The notes: a model not told the origin generated them from the letters alone. Positions 31,350 through 40,557 are shown, counted from the first letter of the stretch. The stretch is DNA of 64,000 nt from Puniceicoccaceae bacterium K14 (GCA_022538095.1 JAKYXN010000014.1:34311-98310), one strand, 5' to 3'. Program-made: numbers and translations.

Positions 31350-32918
31350 TTGGGGCTTAAAAATATTCTTTCATTCATCTTGTTGATGAATGCGTTGGCA
31401 GGGTGCACTTACATGAAATACGTGAAGGTGCACAATGACTATAAGCGTATCCACAAGAATGATCCTAGCGCAGCAAATTTAAAGCGGATAATTGATAGTG
31501 ATACTACCGTTGTCTTTGGAATTCTAGATGATCGTGAAAATCTATACGAGAGTGTTTCCTTGGGTGTAGTCGCTTATTCAGACGAGTTCAGCGCCAACGA
31601 AAGAACTGACGCGATGTTGACGGTAAGTTCGAATACGCATTTTGGACTGAATTTACCTGCTGGAGAATTTAATATAGTTGTCTTTGCAGATCTGGATAAG
31701 GATGGATACTTTCGTAATACGGAAGTTGTAGGGAAACGGGAAATTGTCTTGGGCGAAGGAAATGAGAGTGCGTTGATCGTTGGTGACTATGATATCCGAT
31801 TATTGGATGCGATAGAAGGAGCAAATTATTCAGCGATTGCTGTGCCTGATTTGTCGTTGAAGAAGTCCTTGTACTATCCCGCAGGGTCGATTCGAAGTTT
31901 AGGTGACCCTATCTTTGATCAAAGTATGGTGAGTTTGGGTTTATTCGATCCAGCGTCTTTCATAGAGAAATGTCCGAATATGTTCTACGCGCTAGAAGAG
32001 GACTCTGCGCATAAGATTCCTGTTGTTTTTGTTCATGGAATTGATGGAAGTGTGAGAGCGTTTGAGCCCTTGGTCGAAGCATTGGATGAAACACGATTTA
32101 AACCGTGGTTTTTCTATTATCCTTCGGGGGCCGATCTGAACCAAATGGGTAAGCTGTTTTATGATATTTTACTGTCTGGCAAAGGAGTGCCGCTTTCCAA
32201 AATGCCAATGGTTATAGTGGCTCACAGTATGGGCGGATTGGTGGTGCGCGAAGCATTGAATCACTATAAAAGTGGTGATTCTGAAAATAGAGTAGAAGCG
32301 TTTGTTTCCATAGCGAGCCCGTTTGGGGGTATTCGAGCAGCTGCGACAGGAGAAAAACATGGCTTGCTCGTATTGCCCGTTTGGCGAGATTTGAACCCGG
32401 AAAAGCAGTTTGTCAGAGGATTGTTTCGGAACGAATATCCTGAGAGTTTAAAACATCACCTTTTTTATGCGTATGAGAATGATGCGTTTATGAAGTTTGG
32501 AAAAAACAGTGATGGTGTTGTTTCCATGGCGAGCCAGTTAGATAAGAGGGCTCAAGAAGGCGCCATCAATCAGTTCGGTTTTGAGAGTGGGCATGTGAGC
32601 ATTTTGGAAGATCGAGATATGATTGAAGCAACTCTCGAAGTCTTGGGAGACGTTAAGAATTTCTATCCTCCTGAGCATCTAGAATTTTTGGACATGGGTG
32701 GATTTGATGTCGAGATTGATCAAGCATATGGACATCGAACAGAACACCTTATTCGAAATGTGGGAAAGTATGTAATGGCAATTATTCGAGGGGAAATCAC
32801 TCCGGTAAATCCAGATCAGGAGCATCTTCGGAAAGTAATTAATGAAGGGGCAAATGCTAAGAATTCTTTAGAGGAAGAGTTGTTGGATTTTTGGAAGAAG
32901 AATCCTGAATTGAGATAA
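31350..32918 (+). CDS. Lipoprotein with alpha/beta-hydrolase (lipase-like) domain
   Basis: 522 residues from a TTG start with GAAGG about 9 bp upstream, 2 bp after the amidase stop. The N-terminus ends in the lipobox L-A-G-C (Cys19), so it is a lipoprotein. Residues ~30-190 form an unassigned beta-rich part; ~220-420 carry an alpha/beta hydrolase with V-F-V-H-G-I-D-G (oxyanion), the nucleophile elbow A-H-S-M-G-G, and later D-G-V and H-V-S candidates for Asp and His. Probably an esterase or lipase of the cell envelope. Cotranscription with an amidase suggests envelope turnover, which is an inference. Confidence 0.82.
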   Translation: MGLKNILSFILLMNALAGCTYMKYVKVHNDYKRIHKNDPSAANLKRIIDSDTTVVFGILDDRENLYESVSLGVVAYSDEFSANERTDAMLTVSSNTHFGLNLPAGEFNIVVFADLDKDGYFRNTEVVGKREIVLGEGNESALIVGDYDIRLLDAIEGANYSAIAVPDLSLKKSLYYPAGSIRSLGDPIFDQSMVSLGLFDPASFIEKCPNMFYALEEDSAHKIPVVFVHGIDGSVRAFEPLVEALDETRFKPWFFYYPSGADLNQMGKLFYDILLSGKGVPLSKMPMVIVAHSMGGLVVREALNHYKSGDSENRVEAFVSIASPFGGIRAAATGEKHGLLVLPVWRDLNPEKQFVRGLFRNEYPESLKHHLFYAYENDAFMKFGKNSDGVVSMASQLDKRAQEGAINQFGFESGHVSILEDRDMIEATLEVLGDVKNFYPPEHLEFLDMGGFDVEIDQAYGHRTEHLIRNVGKYVMAIIRGEITPVNPDQEHLRKVINEGANAKNSLEEELLDFWKKNPELR

Positions 32919-32932
32919 TCTTCTTCTTCTTT

Positions 32933-33093
32933 GGACATCGCTGCGCTTGACCTTGGCTTCGCCAAGCGATGATGGCCTGCCGGCGGGATGTTATTATCGG
33001 GTTATGCTTTTTTATGTTAAACCTCGCTGCTCGCTAGAGCAGATCATCGCCCGGAATGTAATGGAGGGATCTAGCGAGGGACGAGCGATCTTA
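32933..33093. repeat. Structured repeat, copy 1
   Basis: Begins GGACATCGCT and ends ACGAGCGATCTTA. It carries the two features of the family: CATCGC/GCGATG pairs at both ends of hairpins, and the 9-bp pair CTCGCTAGA/TCTAGCGAG in the right half. It differs from the other copies in the left hairpin (CTTGGCTTCGCCAAG) and is shorter in the middle. Confidence 0.8.
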
Positions 33094-33100
33094 ATTACTC

Positions 33101-33499
33101 CTATTTTCTTGGGTAGAGGCGTTTAATTTCGAGGCCTTTCTTGGCAAAGTTTATTAGGAGGCCTGTTTGTGTATTTGTCGCTGTGAGGTAGTTTATGAGC
33201 TGGGCTTGGTGTTCGGGAAGTAGCGAACTAACAGTTTTGAGTTCTAAGATTATTGTATTGGATACAATGATATCTGCGAAATACTCGCCGACGATTTGGT
33301 TTCTGAAATAGACGTTTATGGGGTGTTGCTGTTGGCTTTCAAACCCGAGGTCATTGAGTGCAATGATAAGGGCGTTTTCGTATACTTTTTCTGAAAATCC
33401 GGTTCCTAATTCTTCGTGGACTTGGTAGCAGGCTTTGATGATCGTTTGAGTGAGAGGGTCTGATTTCATGGGATGTTCGGGTTGATTTTGATTGGACAT
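33101..33499 (-). CDS. GxxExxY protein (PD-(D/E)XK-like)
   Basis: 132 residues. The name-giving motif is G-F-S-E-K-V-Y, and the presumed nuclease-like core is A-D-I-I-V...I-I-L-E-L-K, followed by H-Q-A-Q-L-I-N-Y-L. Members are abundant in Verrucomicrobiota, Planctomycetota and Bacteroidota; the function is unknown. The ATG lies inside repeat copy 2 (within GGACATCGCT) and its stop is 8 bp from repeat copy 1, so the gene fills the whole gap between two repeat copies. An internal ATG at residue 11 (M-K-S-D-P) is an alternative start that would fall just outside the repeat. Confidence 0.85.
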   Translation of the reverse strand: MSNQNQPEHPMKSDPLTQTIIKACYQVHEELGTGFSEKVYENALIIALNDLGFESQQQHPINVYFRNQIVGEYFADIIVSNTIILELKTVSSLLPEHQAQLINYLTATNTQTGLLINFAKKGLEIKRLYPRK

Positions 33500-33680
33500 C
33501 GCTTCGCTTGATCACGACTGTGTCGTGCGATGGTCGCCGTTGGCGGGAGGTTTTTTATTGGGCTCTACTTTTCTTTATGTGATTTTTGTTTTTCACCTTT
33601 ATATCAAACCTGGCTGCTCGTAGAGCAGATCATCGCCCGGAGCGAAACGGAGGGATCTAGCGAGGTACGAGCGATGTTAG
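33494..33680. repeat. Structured repeat, copy 2
   Basis: Starts GGACATCGCTTCGC and ends GAGCGATGTTAG. The left hairpin is CATCGC...CACGAC/GTCGTG...CGATG; the right hairpin holds TAGAGC, CATCGCCCGGA and GGATCTAGCGAGG. About 185 bp. Its first bases contain the start codon of the GxxExxY gene on the other strand. Confidence 0.85.
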
Positions 33681-33707
33681 ATTCGTTCAGTTTTGTGGAA
33701 TTTTTTA

Positions 33708-33893
33708 GGACATCGCTTTGCTTGATCACGACTGTGTCGTGCGATGATCGCCGTTGGCGGGAGGTTTTATTGGGCTCTACTTCTCTTTATGTGATTTTTG
33801 TTTTTCACCTTTATAACAAACCTGGCTGCTCGCTAGAGCAGATCATCGCCCGGAGTAAAACGGAGGGATCTAGCGAGGTACGAGCGATGTTAG
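33708..33893. repeat. Structured repeat, copy 3
   Basis: Nearly identical to copy 2 over its whole length, including the stretch GGGCTCTACTT and the following TTTATGTGATTTTTGTTTTT. It differs by a few substitutions and small indels. A 27-bp spacer related to the one before copy 4 separates it from copy 2. Confidence 0.85.
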
Positions 33894-33921
33894 TTGATTC
33901 GGTTTTGTGAAATTGTTTTTA

Positions 33922-34016
33922 GGACATCGCTGCGCTTGATCATGGCTGCGTCATGCGATGATCGCCTCCCTTCTTCACTCTTCGAGCTACGGCGGACAAG
34001 GCGGCGGGAGGTTTGA
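33922..34016. repeat. Structured repeat, copy 4 (left half only)
   Basis: The left hairpin (CATCGC...CATGGCTGCGTCATG...CGATG) is kept, then an unrelated insert with TTCGAGCTACGGCGGACAAG before GGCGGGAGG. The right half with CTCGCTAGA is missing. It abuts the 3' end of the MOSC gene. Confidence 0.75.
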
Positions 34017-34580
34017 TTAGACCTTTTTAATGGTGTCTTGGAGAGTGGCTTTGCCAGCTTGGATGATTTGGGCGAGGATTCCTCGGAGGCGGTGGGGTTT
34101 GTTGTCGGGAAGATTGATCCATTTGAGGGCGTCGTTGCCGTAGCGTTCCGCCCATTTTGAGCAGGCTGTGTTGAATACATCGGAGACTTCTATAATTGCC
34201 GTGCCTATTTGTAGTTTTTGTCCTATTGGAAGATTCTCTTCGGAGAAGTCCATGTCGGCGATGATATTGTCTCCTGGATAGATCATCTCTTCGGACTCGC
34301 GACGGACGAGTTGCAAGACTCTTGATCCGAGAATGCAAACTTGGATACGTGGGTCAGGTTTTCCATTTGGAAGATACATCCATGTTTTTCGTATCCAACG
34401 GTCTCCAATGATTCCTTCTATGGGATCGAATTGTATGGATTTGACGAATTGTCGTTCACCTTCATTGGGACGGACGCAAAGGGTTAGGATGGGGGCGTTA
34501 TTTTTTGGGGCTTGCAGGGCCCAGTTGCGCTTTGATTGCAGGAAGTCGAGCGTGCTGTGTTGATCGTCGTGTTGGGTCAT
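34017..34580 (-). CDS. MOSC-domain protein
   Basis: 187 residues. The MOSC core is visible as G-I-I-G-D-R-W (~60), the central Y-P-G-D-N-I-I-A-D, P-I-G-Q-K-L-Q-I-G and T-A-C-S-K-W with the conserved Cys. MOSC domains carry sulfur for molybdenum enzymes or act in N-hydroxylated base reduction (YiiM type); which applies cannot be told. It stands alone, and its stop codon touches repeat copy 4. Confidence 0.87.
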   Translation of the reverse strand: MTQHDDQHSTLDFLQSKRNWALQAPKNNAPILTLCVRPNEGERQFVKSIQFDPIEGIIGDRWIRKTWMYLPNGKPDPRIQVCILGSRVLQLVRRESEEMIYPGDNIIADMDFSEENLPIGQKLQIGTAIIEVSDVFNTACSKWAERYGNDALKWINLPDNKPHRLRGILAQIIQAGKATLQDTIKKV

Positions 34581-35099
34581 ATGTTGATTATGCGACTATG
34601 TATGGTTTGTGATCAATCATCGAATTTCGCACCGTTTTGCTGTCGTGAGCGAATTTTCCTGTGAAGGTTTCCTATTATGTTTCTCGATGAAGATCCTGAT
34701 TTTGATGTGCTGTTTGTATCCATTTATCCAAGATAAGAATTCGATCGGTGATCGGTGGTGAAAAAGGGGATGGCGTGTCGTGGGACAAAATTGATCGTGA
34801 TTTCATGAGTTCTGAGGGGCTCCGCCTCGTTGCAGCAATTGAGCATTTGTGACGGTAGCTGTGAGTTTCAACCAGAACTGCCTAAGAGAGGTCTTGGAGC
34901 AGGTATTTATGCGATTGTGAGAAAATGTGGAAAAAACTTTATAAATGTTGAAAAATGTTGAAAAATCAGAAAGAAATCCACTTCAATCATTATAAAACCC
35001 AAAATAAACCAAATATAGACCTGTAAGAACTCATTTTTCTCATTTTCATATACCTAGGTTTGTTACCCAAAACATCGAAAAACGGAGTAAGAAGATACC
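34581..35099. other. Long upstream region of ppdK, no gene seen
   Basis: No credible reading frame. The last 180 bp are AT-rich, with the short direct repeat AAATGTTGAA (about 34944-34965) and a TATAAA-like element near 34991, and probably hold the ppdK promoter. The left half has a small hairpin GAGGGGCTCCGCCTC near 34815. Confidence 0.5.
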
Positions 35100-37799
35100 A
35101 TGAAATATAGTTATGATTTCGGTCAAAAAACCGATGGCAATGCGGCTCTTCGCGAGCTTTTAGGAGGTAAAGGGGCGAATTTGGCGGAGATGGCGAGTAT
35201 CGGGCTGCCAGTTCCACCAGGGTTCACGGTGACAACTGAAGTTTGTACGTATTTTTATGAGAATGGGCGTAAATATCCGGGAAGTTTGGATACGGAGGTG
35301 CGAGCGTCGGTGAAGCGGATTGAAAAGCAGTTGGGCAAAAAGTTCGGGGGGATCGATAACCCGTTGCTTGTTTCGGTTCGTTCGGGAGCGCGTGAGTCCA
35401 TGCCTGGAATGATGGATACTATTCTGAATCTAGGGTTAAATGACGAGACGGTTCAAGTTTTAGCAGCGAACTCAGGAAGCGAGGCATTTGCCTACGATTG
35501 CTATCGCCGCTTCATTCAAATGTATGGCGATGTTGTGATGGGTGTTCAGGCGCTTGATGAGCATGATCACTGCCCATTTGAAGGGGAACTCGAAAGGTTG
35601 AAGGGGGAAGTGGGTGTCGAGTTTGATAACGAATTGGGTGCTGAAAATTTAAAGGAACTAATAAGGCGGTATAAGAAGATAATCAAGCGACGTGCAAAAC
35701 GCTCGTTTCCACAGGACGTTTATGAGCAACTGTGGGGAGCGATAGGAGCTGTATTTAGTTCTTGGAACAATGAGCGTGCGATTTTGTATCGCCAGCGTTA
35801 CAATATTCCAGCGGAATGGGGTACGGCTGTTACGGTACAGGCCATGGCGTTTGGTAATATGGGTGAAAACTGCGCGACGGGCGTGGCGTTCACGCGTGAT
35901 CCGGCGAATGGCGAGAAAGTTTTTTACGGCGAATATTTGATTAATGCCCAAGGAGAGGACGTAGTTGCCGGTATTCGTACGCCAAAGCCTATTTTGCAAC
36001 TGAAGGAAGAAATGCCTAAGGTTTACAAGGAGTTGGAGGCAGTTCGTAGAAAGCTCGAGCGTCACTTTAAGGATATGCAAGATTTCGAGTTTACGGTCGA
36101 AAATCGGAAGCTCTTTATGTTGCAAACCCGCAATGGTAAGCGGACTGGCTTGGCTGCTATTCGCATTGCGACTGAAATGGTCAAGGAGCGTTTGCTTGAT
36201 GTGAAGGGAGCTCTCTTAAAAATCCCGGCTGACTCGATTGCTTCTTTGCTTGTTGCGATATTTGATGCGAACGTGGTTAAGAGCACGAAGCCACTCACTT
36301 GTGGACTCCCGGCGGGGCCAGGGGCTGCTGCAGGCAAGATTTGTTTCACTGCTGAAGCGGCTGAGGCGGTGAAAAGAGAAGGAGGAAGAGCGATTCTCTG
36401 TCGTACTGAAACGACTCCGGAGGATCTAAGGGGTATGATTGCTGCAGATGGTATTTTGACAGCCCGTGGAGGGGTTTCTTCTCATGCTGCTTTGGTTGCG
36501 AGGCAGATGAATAAAGTCTGTGTGTGTGGAGCTTCGGAGGTTGTGATAGACTATGCCAAGGCTACGCTGACGATTAAAAGAAGAGTTTTCCGTAGTGGAG
36601 ATGATATCTCTATAGATGGCACTACGGGCAATATATACGAAGGCGCTTTGGCGACTGCACCTTCGGAAGTTGAGCGTGTGCTCAATGGCAAAATGAAAGC
36701 TGCTGAGAGCAAAACCTACAAAATGTATGCTCAAGTGATGAAGTGGGCTGACCAATACAGGAAACTAGGTGTGCGAACGAATGCGGATTCTCCTGAGCAA
36801 GCAGCTGCGGCTGTTTCCTATGGGGCGGAAGGAATAGGCCTTTGTCGGACGGAGCATATGTTTTTCGAAGGTGATCGCATTGTGTATATGCGGCAGATGA
36901 TTTTGGCGAACAGTGATAAGGAGCGGCGAATTGCGTTGAAGAAACTTCTGCCTTTTCAGCGAAAGGATTTTACGGGTCTTTTTAAGAAAATGGGAGGACG
37001 GCCGGTTACGGTGCGTCTGCTCGATCCGCCGTTGCACGAGTTTTTGCCAAATGATGTGCCGACCAAGCGAAAGCTGGCTCGCTTATTGGATGTGGACGTG
37101 GATGTGATTTCGAGGCGAGTGAACGCTTTGCATGAAGCGAATCCGATGCTTGGGCATCGCGGTTGCCGATTGGGGATATCGCACTCGGAGATAACTGAGA
37201 TGCAAGTGCGAGCGATTTTTGAAGCCGCATCCGCCTGTTACAAATTGAAAGTGCCGATTAAGGTAATTCCAGAAATAATGATTCCCTTGGTTGGGTTTGC
37301 GGCTGAATTCGAAAATCAAGCGGAAGTGGTCCACCGAGTTGCGAAAGAGGTGATGGAGCAAAAGAAGGTGACGTTTAAGTACATGGTTGGAACCATGATA
37401 GAAGTCCCGCGTGGCGCGTTAACCGCGGATGAGATTGCTCAGAAGGCGGAGTTTTTCAGTTTCGGGACGAACGACCTCACTCAAATGGGTCTTGGCATGA
37501 GCCGCGATGATGCGGGGTCTTTTTTAACGAAATACAAAGAGTTGGATATATTGCCACAAAACCCGTTTGCGTCGATTGATATACCAGGAGTTGGGCAATT
37601 GGTGGAAATCGGAACCCAGAGGGGTAGACAGACGAATGAAAAGTTAAAGATTGGCGTTTGTGGCGAGCATGGTGGTGACCCCAAGTCTATTAAATTTTTC
37701 CATCAGACGGGATTGGATTATGTGAGTTGTTCACCGCCGCGCGTACCCGTCGCTCGTTTGGCTGCGGCGCAAGCTTCAGTGGAGTCGATGTCTTCGTAA
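35100..37799 (+). CDS. ppdK: Pyruvate, phosphate dikinase
   Basis: 899 residues, three-domain PPDK. The N-terminal ATP-grasp part begins [12 protein letters not shown]; the swivelling phosphohistidine is H462 ([12 protein letters not shown]); the TIM barrel carries G-L-C-R-T-E-H-M-F and the catalytic C854 (G-V-C-G-E-H-G-G-D). It interconverts pyruvate/ATP/Pi with PEP/AMP/PPi. With ppc in the same window it feeds oxaloacetate supply. GGAG lies 15 bp before the ATG. The length is normal. Confidence 0.96.
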   Translation: MKYSYDFGQKTDGNAALRELLGGKGANLAEMASIGLPVPPGFTVTTEVCTYFYENGRKYPGSLDTEVRASVKRIEKQLGKKFGGIDNPLLVSVRSGARESMPGMMDTILNLGLNDETVQVLAANSGSEAFAYDCYRRFIQMYGDVVMGVQALDEHDHCPFEGELERLKGEVGVEFDNELGAENLKELIRRYKKIIKRRAKRSFPQDVYEQLWGAIGAVFSSWNNERAILYRQRYNIPAEWGTAVTVQAMAFGNMGENCATGVAFTRDPANGEKVFYGEYLINAQGEDVVAGIRTPKPILQLKEEMPKVYKELEAVRRKLERHFKDMQDFEFTVENRKLFMLQTRNGKRTGLAAIRIATEMVKERLLDVKGALLKIPADSIASLLVAIFDANVVKSTKPLTCGLPAGPGAAAGKICFTAEAAEAVKREGGRAILCRTETTPEDLRGMIAADGILTARGGVSSHAALVARQMNKVCVCGASEVVIDYAKATLTIKRRVFRSGDDISIDGTTGNIYEGALATAPSEVERVLNGKMKAAESKTYKMYAQVMKWADQYRKLGVRTNADSPEQAAAAVSYGAEGIGLCRTEHMFFEGDRIVYMRQMILANSDKERRIALKKLLPFQRKDFTGLFKKMGGRPVTVRLLDPPLHEFLPNDVPTKRKLARLLDVDVDVISRRVNALHEANPMLGHRGCRLGISHSEITEMQVRAIFEAASACYKLKVPIKVIPEIMIPLVGFAAEFENQAEVVHRVAKEVMEQKKVTFKYMVGTMIEVPRGALTADEIAQKAEFFSFGTNDLTQMGLGMSRDDAGSFLTKYKELDILPQNPFASIDIPGVGQLVEIGTQRGRQTNEKLKIGVCGEHGGDPKSIKFFHQTGLDYVSCSPPRVPVARLAAAQASVESMSS

Positions 37800-37830
37800 G
37801 CGATTGATTTTTTCGAGTCAGCGTAGTTGT

Positions 37831-37855
37831 TTGGTTGGGCGTAGTGCCCAATCAA
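37831..37855 (+). terminator. Hairpin after ppdK
   Basis: TTGGTTGGGC pairs with GCCCAATCAA around GTAGT (one G-U pair). There is no T-run after it, so it is at best a partial terminator or an mRNA-end stabiliser between ppdK and the response-regulator gene. Confidence 0.45.
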
Positions 37856-37942
37856 AGACGCGAGGCACGTTTGTGTCCGTTCTAGAAGCGTATCAGAAAA
37901 GTCGCTTTACTCATCTCTTCAATTGAGTTCATCTGATGTGAG

Positions 37943-39334
37943 ATGAGTTCTCTACTTGCTGGTCGCGAAATATTGATTGTGGATGATGAGAATTTGCTGC
38001 GTAAGCGGTTGGCTCGGTTTTTAGAAACTCGTGGGGCTAATGTGACTGCGGTAGCGACTTATAGCGAGGCAAGCAATGCATTGGAGAGTTTGTCCTTTGA
38101 TTTTGCCCTCTTTGATGTGCATTTGCCAGATGGTATTGGAATTGACCTTTTGTCTCAGGCGAAAGGGGTTACGTCTGTAATTATGACCGCTGATGGTGGC
38201 GTGGAGAGCGCGGTAAGAGCAATGCGATTGGGGGCGGCCGATTATTTGAGTAAGCCGTTCGATATGGAAGAGATTGTCCTCGTGTTGTCTCGTTGCGCTT
38301 CGAACCGGCAAAGTGAACGTTCGCGCGAGCACCGTCAGGCCGCTGCGACGGTTAATGACGGCGACATTCATTTTGGAGAATCGCAGAACGAGCTGAAAGC
38401 AAAGTTGGAGCGGATCCTGTCGGCAGATAGACGCTTGCAGGGGAAGCTGCCCCCAGTACTCATAGAAGGAGAAACAGGTACTGGCAAATCGACTTTGGCT
38501 AAATGGCTCCATGCCAATGGTCCTCGAAAATCGAAGGAATTGGTGGTGGTGAATTGTGCAGCGCTACCTGAAAGTCTGGCAGAATCAGAGCTTTTTGGCC
38601 ATGAAAAGGGTTCGTTTACTGACGCGAAGGAGAAGCGTATCGGTTTGTTCGAGGCGGCTGATGGTGGGACGCTGTTTCTGGATGAAATTGCCAGCCTCTC
38701 ACCCGCGCTCCAGGCCAAGACTTTGGTAGCAATCGATGAAGGGAAAATCCGGCGCGTAGGAGCCTCTCGAGAAGTATTGGTGGATGTGCGCTTGATCGCT
38801 GCTTCAAATCAAAATTTGAAGGCTTTAAGTCGAGAGGGACAATTTCGGGAAGACTTGTATCACCGATTGAATCTTTTGCATGTTGAGGTTCCGCCTTTGC
38901 GAAGTCGACCCAACGATACTATTTCGTTAGCGAACCACCTCGCGACTGGAATTGCACGGCGCTATCGCTTGGATTCCCTTTCGTTTTCTAAGCGAGGGGA
39001 GAATCAATTGCGAGCTTACGACTGGCCGGGGAATATTCGAGAGTTGGCTCATGAGATTGAACGAGCGATTGTTTTGGGGGATCCGACGAATTTAGATTTT
39101 CCGACCTTGCAAGGGTTGCTGGTATGCGATGAAGCTGACGAGTCCAGCGAGGGTGATTGGTTAAACCCAGCCTGGAGTTTTCCGGAAGATGGGTTCGACC
39201 TTGAGAGTGCAATTGATCGCTTAGTGGATAAAGCAGTCGAGCAAGAGGAGGGAAATGTCTCTAGGGCAGCTCGTCTGCTAGGAGTGTCTCGCGATTATAT
39301 TCGCTATCGTAAGAAAAAGCGCAGCGAGCAATAG
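37943..39334 (+). CDS. NtrC-family sigma-54-type response regulator
   Basis: 463 residues. Receiver 8-120 with D14/D15, phospho-acceptor D58 and K in S-K-P-F-D. AAA+ domain ~140-375 with Walker A G-E-T-G-T-G-K-S (176-183), Walker B L-F-L-D-E-I, and the sigma-54 contact loop as G-S-F-T-D-A (223-228) in place of the usual G-A-F-T-G-A. A Fis-type helix-turn-helix closes the protein (G-N-V-S-R-A-A-R-L-L-G-V-S-R). The stop is 14 bp from the first of two palindromes that precede a -24/-12 promoter. Likely partner is the histidine kinase three genes on. Confidence 0.92.
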   Translation: MSSLLAGREILIVDDENLLRKRLARFLETRGANVTAVATYSEASNALESLSFDFALFDVHLPDGIGIDLLSQAKGVTSVIMTADGGVESAVRAMRLGAADYLSKPFDMEEIVLVLSRCASNRQSERSREHRQAAATVNDGDIHFGESQNELKAKLERILSADRRLQGKLPPVLIEGETGTGKSTLAKWLHANGPRKSKELVVVNCAALPESLAESELFGHEKGSFTDAKEKRIGLFEAADGGTLFLDEIASLSPALQAKTLVAIDEGKIRRVGASREVLVDVRLIAASNQNLKALSREGQFREDLYHRLNLLHVEVPPLRSRPNDTISLANHLATGIARRYRLDSLSFSKRGENQLRAYDWPGNIRELAHEIERAIVLGDPTNLDFPTLQGLLVCDEADESSEGDWLNPAWSFPEDGFDLESAIDRLVDKAVEQEEGNVSRAARLLGVSRDYIRYRKKKRSEQ

Positions 39335-39348
39335 ACACATCGAGTCAG

Positions 39349-39407
39349 TGGGAAATATTTCCCAGTATGTTTGTCCCTTTCCAGCAATATTGGGAAATAA
39401 TTCCCAA
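39349..39407. promoter_or_regulatory. Paired palindromes, probable enhancer sites for the NtrC-type regulator
   Basis: TGGGAAATATTTCCCA (39349-39364) is a perfect 16-bp palindrome. TTGGGAA-ATAA-TTCCCAA (39390-39407) is a second one with the same TGGGAA/TTCCCA arms. The centres are 42 bp apart, four helical turns, so two dimers would sit on the same face. They lie about 95-135 bp upstream of the -24/-12 promoter, the usual place for bacterial enhancer-binding proteins. Confidence 0.75.
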
Positions 39408-39483
39408 TTTATGCGTTTTCGAGAATCGATTAAATATCTCTTAAGCTATTGATATTTAATTGCTTAAATCAATATTAACCTGT

Positions 39484-39499
39484 TGGCGCACTGTCTGCA
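39484..39499 (+). promoter_or_regulatory. Sigma-54 (-24/-12) promoter
   Basis: TGGCGC-N5-CTGCA, matching the consensus TGGCAC-N5-TTGCA with the invariant GG and GC correctly spaced. Transcription would start near 39510, giving a 5' leader of about 45 nt before the ATG at 39557. It lies downstream of two palindromes and directly behind the gene of a sigma-54-type activator. Confidence 0.78.
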
Positions 39500-39556
39500 T
39501 TGTCTGGAGGTAATCCAAGATTTGAAACTAAAAATTAAAACACAGGAGAATAGCAG

Positions 39557-40438
39557 ATGATTAAAAAAACACTATTTGGAATCGTAGCCTTTTCGCTTTG
39601 TTCCAGCCAAATCTTCGCCGCAGATTTTGGATCGAATAAGAACCGCGTTGATCGCTTGGAAAAAATTTACGACGAGCTGCCTGTAGAAGTACAAGAGCAG
39701 GTTGAAGCACTTAAGAAAGCTCGCGGTTCATTGCGCGACGTACTTAAAGACGATTATCTTGGTGGTCTGGGTGATGGTGCGACAGCTGATGAAAAGGCTG
39801 CCGCCATTGCCCAGTTTAAGGAAGACTATGCGGATCAGATTCAGAGCCATCGCGAGTTAGCCAGTGAGGCGATCGAGAAAATTCGCGAGAACCTTCCAAG
39901 GCGTTCCGAAGCCTCTCGAGAGATTCGAGCTCTCGTTAATGAGCATAAAGTAGCGAAATCTGCTCTTAAAACTACCTTGAGGGAGACGCTAGATGTGCTT
40001 CCTGAAAATGCGACTCGCGAGGAGATTAAGGCGGCTAAGCAAGCCTTTGCTGAAGCGAACTCTGAAGCTATTGCGGCAAACAAAAGACTTGCTCAAGAGA
40101 TTCGTGAGTTGACTAAGGAATTGAAAAAAGAGCGGAAGGCTAGTTCTGTTGAGCTCTCATCAAAAGTAGTAGAACGCTCTGTGCTTTCTCCAGGCTTGGC
40201 CGATGCTCGTGAAACTTTCCTTGAGGAGCGCAGCGATTTTTGGTCAGATTATTTCGAGTGGTCGATAGAGAGTTGGAGGAACTTATCTCTGCTTCAAGGC
40301 GAAGAATTTGAAGAAGCTTTGTTAGAGCGTAGAGCTCAGAAAAGGAGACTTCTTTCTGAAGAGTTTAATTCTAGTTTCCGTGAATTTAGGGAGATAGCGG
40401 AAGCTCAGAGGGTACTTGCTCTTGAAGAGGACGACTAA
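39557..40438 (+). CDS. Exported charged helical (coiled-coil-like) protein, function unknown
   Basis: 293 residues. Signal peptide ~1-22 (K-K-T-L-F-G-I-V-A-F-S-L...I-F-A-A-D). The remainder is almost all helix, rich in Glu, Arg, Lys and Ala, with heptad-like spacing and several E-I-R-E/E-L-R-E segments; no Cys and very few aromatic residues until W-S-D-Y-F-E-W near residue 235. No recognised domain. CAGGAG lies 10 bp before the ATG. It is the first gene behind the -24/-12 promoter and so is probably the main target of the flanking two-component pair. It could be a periplasmic chaperone-like or surface fibre protein. Confidence 0.8.
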   Translation: MIKKTLFGIVAFSLCSSQIFAADFGSNKNRVDRLEKIYDELPVEVQEQVEALKKARGSLRDVLKDDYLGGLGDGATADEKAAAIAQFKEDYADQIQSHRELASEAIEKIRENLPRRSEASREIRALVNEHKVAKSALKTTLRETLDVLPENATREEIKAAKQAFAEANSEAIAANKRLAQEIRELTKELKKERKASSVELSSKVVERSVLSPGLADARETFLEERSDFWSDYFEWSIESWRNLSLLQGEEFEEALLERRAQKRRLLSEEFNSSFREFREIAEAQRVLALEEDD

Positions 40439-40477
40439 ATCGATGATCGCACACTGACTTCAGTGCTTTACTACGGA

Positions 40478-40520
40478 TGCCCTCTTCGAAAGAAAGGAGG
40501 CATTCGTTCTTTGTGGTGGT
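40478..40520 (+). terminator. Weak intergenic hairpin
   Basis: ATGCCCTC can pair with GGAGGCAT across a 12-nt loop, with one mismatch, followed by TCGTTCTTT. It could reduce read-through from the coiled-coil gene into the barrel gene and set different expression levels. Confidence 0.4.
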
Positions 40521-40557
40521 TAAGGCCAGTTTTACCTTTCAATTAATCTTATAGCGA

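Noticed and set aside
33530..33910. A 126-codon plus-strand reading frame across repeat copies 2 and 3
   Set aside because: Its two halves are simply the repeat unit read twice, with no domain or ribosome binding site. It is a by-product of hairpin-rich repeats.
32933..34016. CRISPR-like array
   Set aside because: Units are 160-185 bp with related or no spacers, only four copies, and no cas genes nearby.
32919..34580. GxxExxY plus MOSC genes as a defence island
   Set aside because: No known antiphage gene set or toxin-antitoxin pair accompanies them. The MOSC protein is an ordinary sulfur-carrier or reductase-type domain.
37831..37855. Hairpin after ppdK as an enhancer site for the NtrC-type regulator
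   Set aside because: Its arms (TTGGGC) do not match the TGGGAA/TTCCCA arms of the paired palindromes, and no -24/-12 promoter follows.
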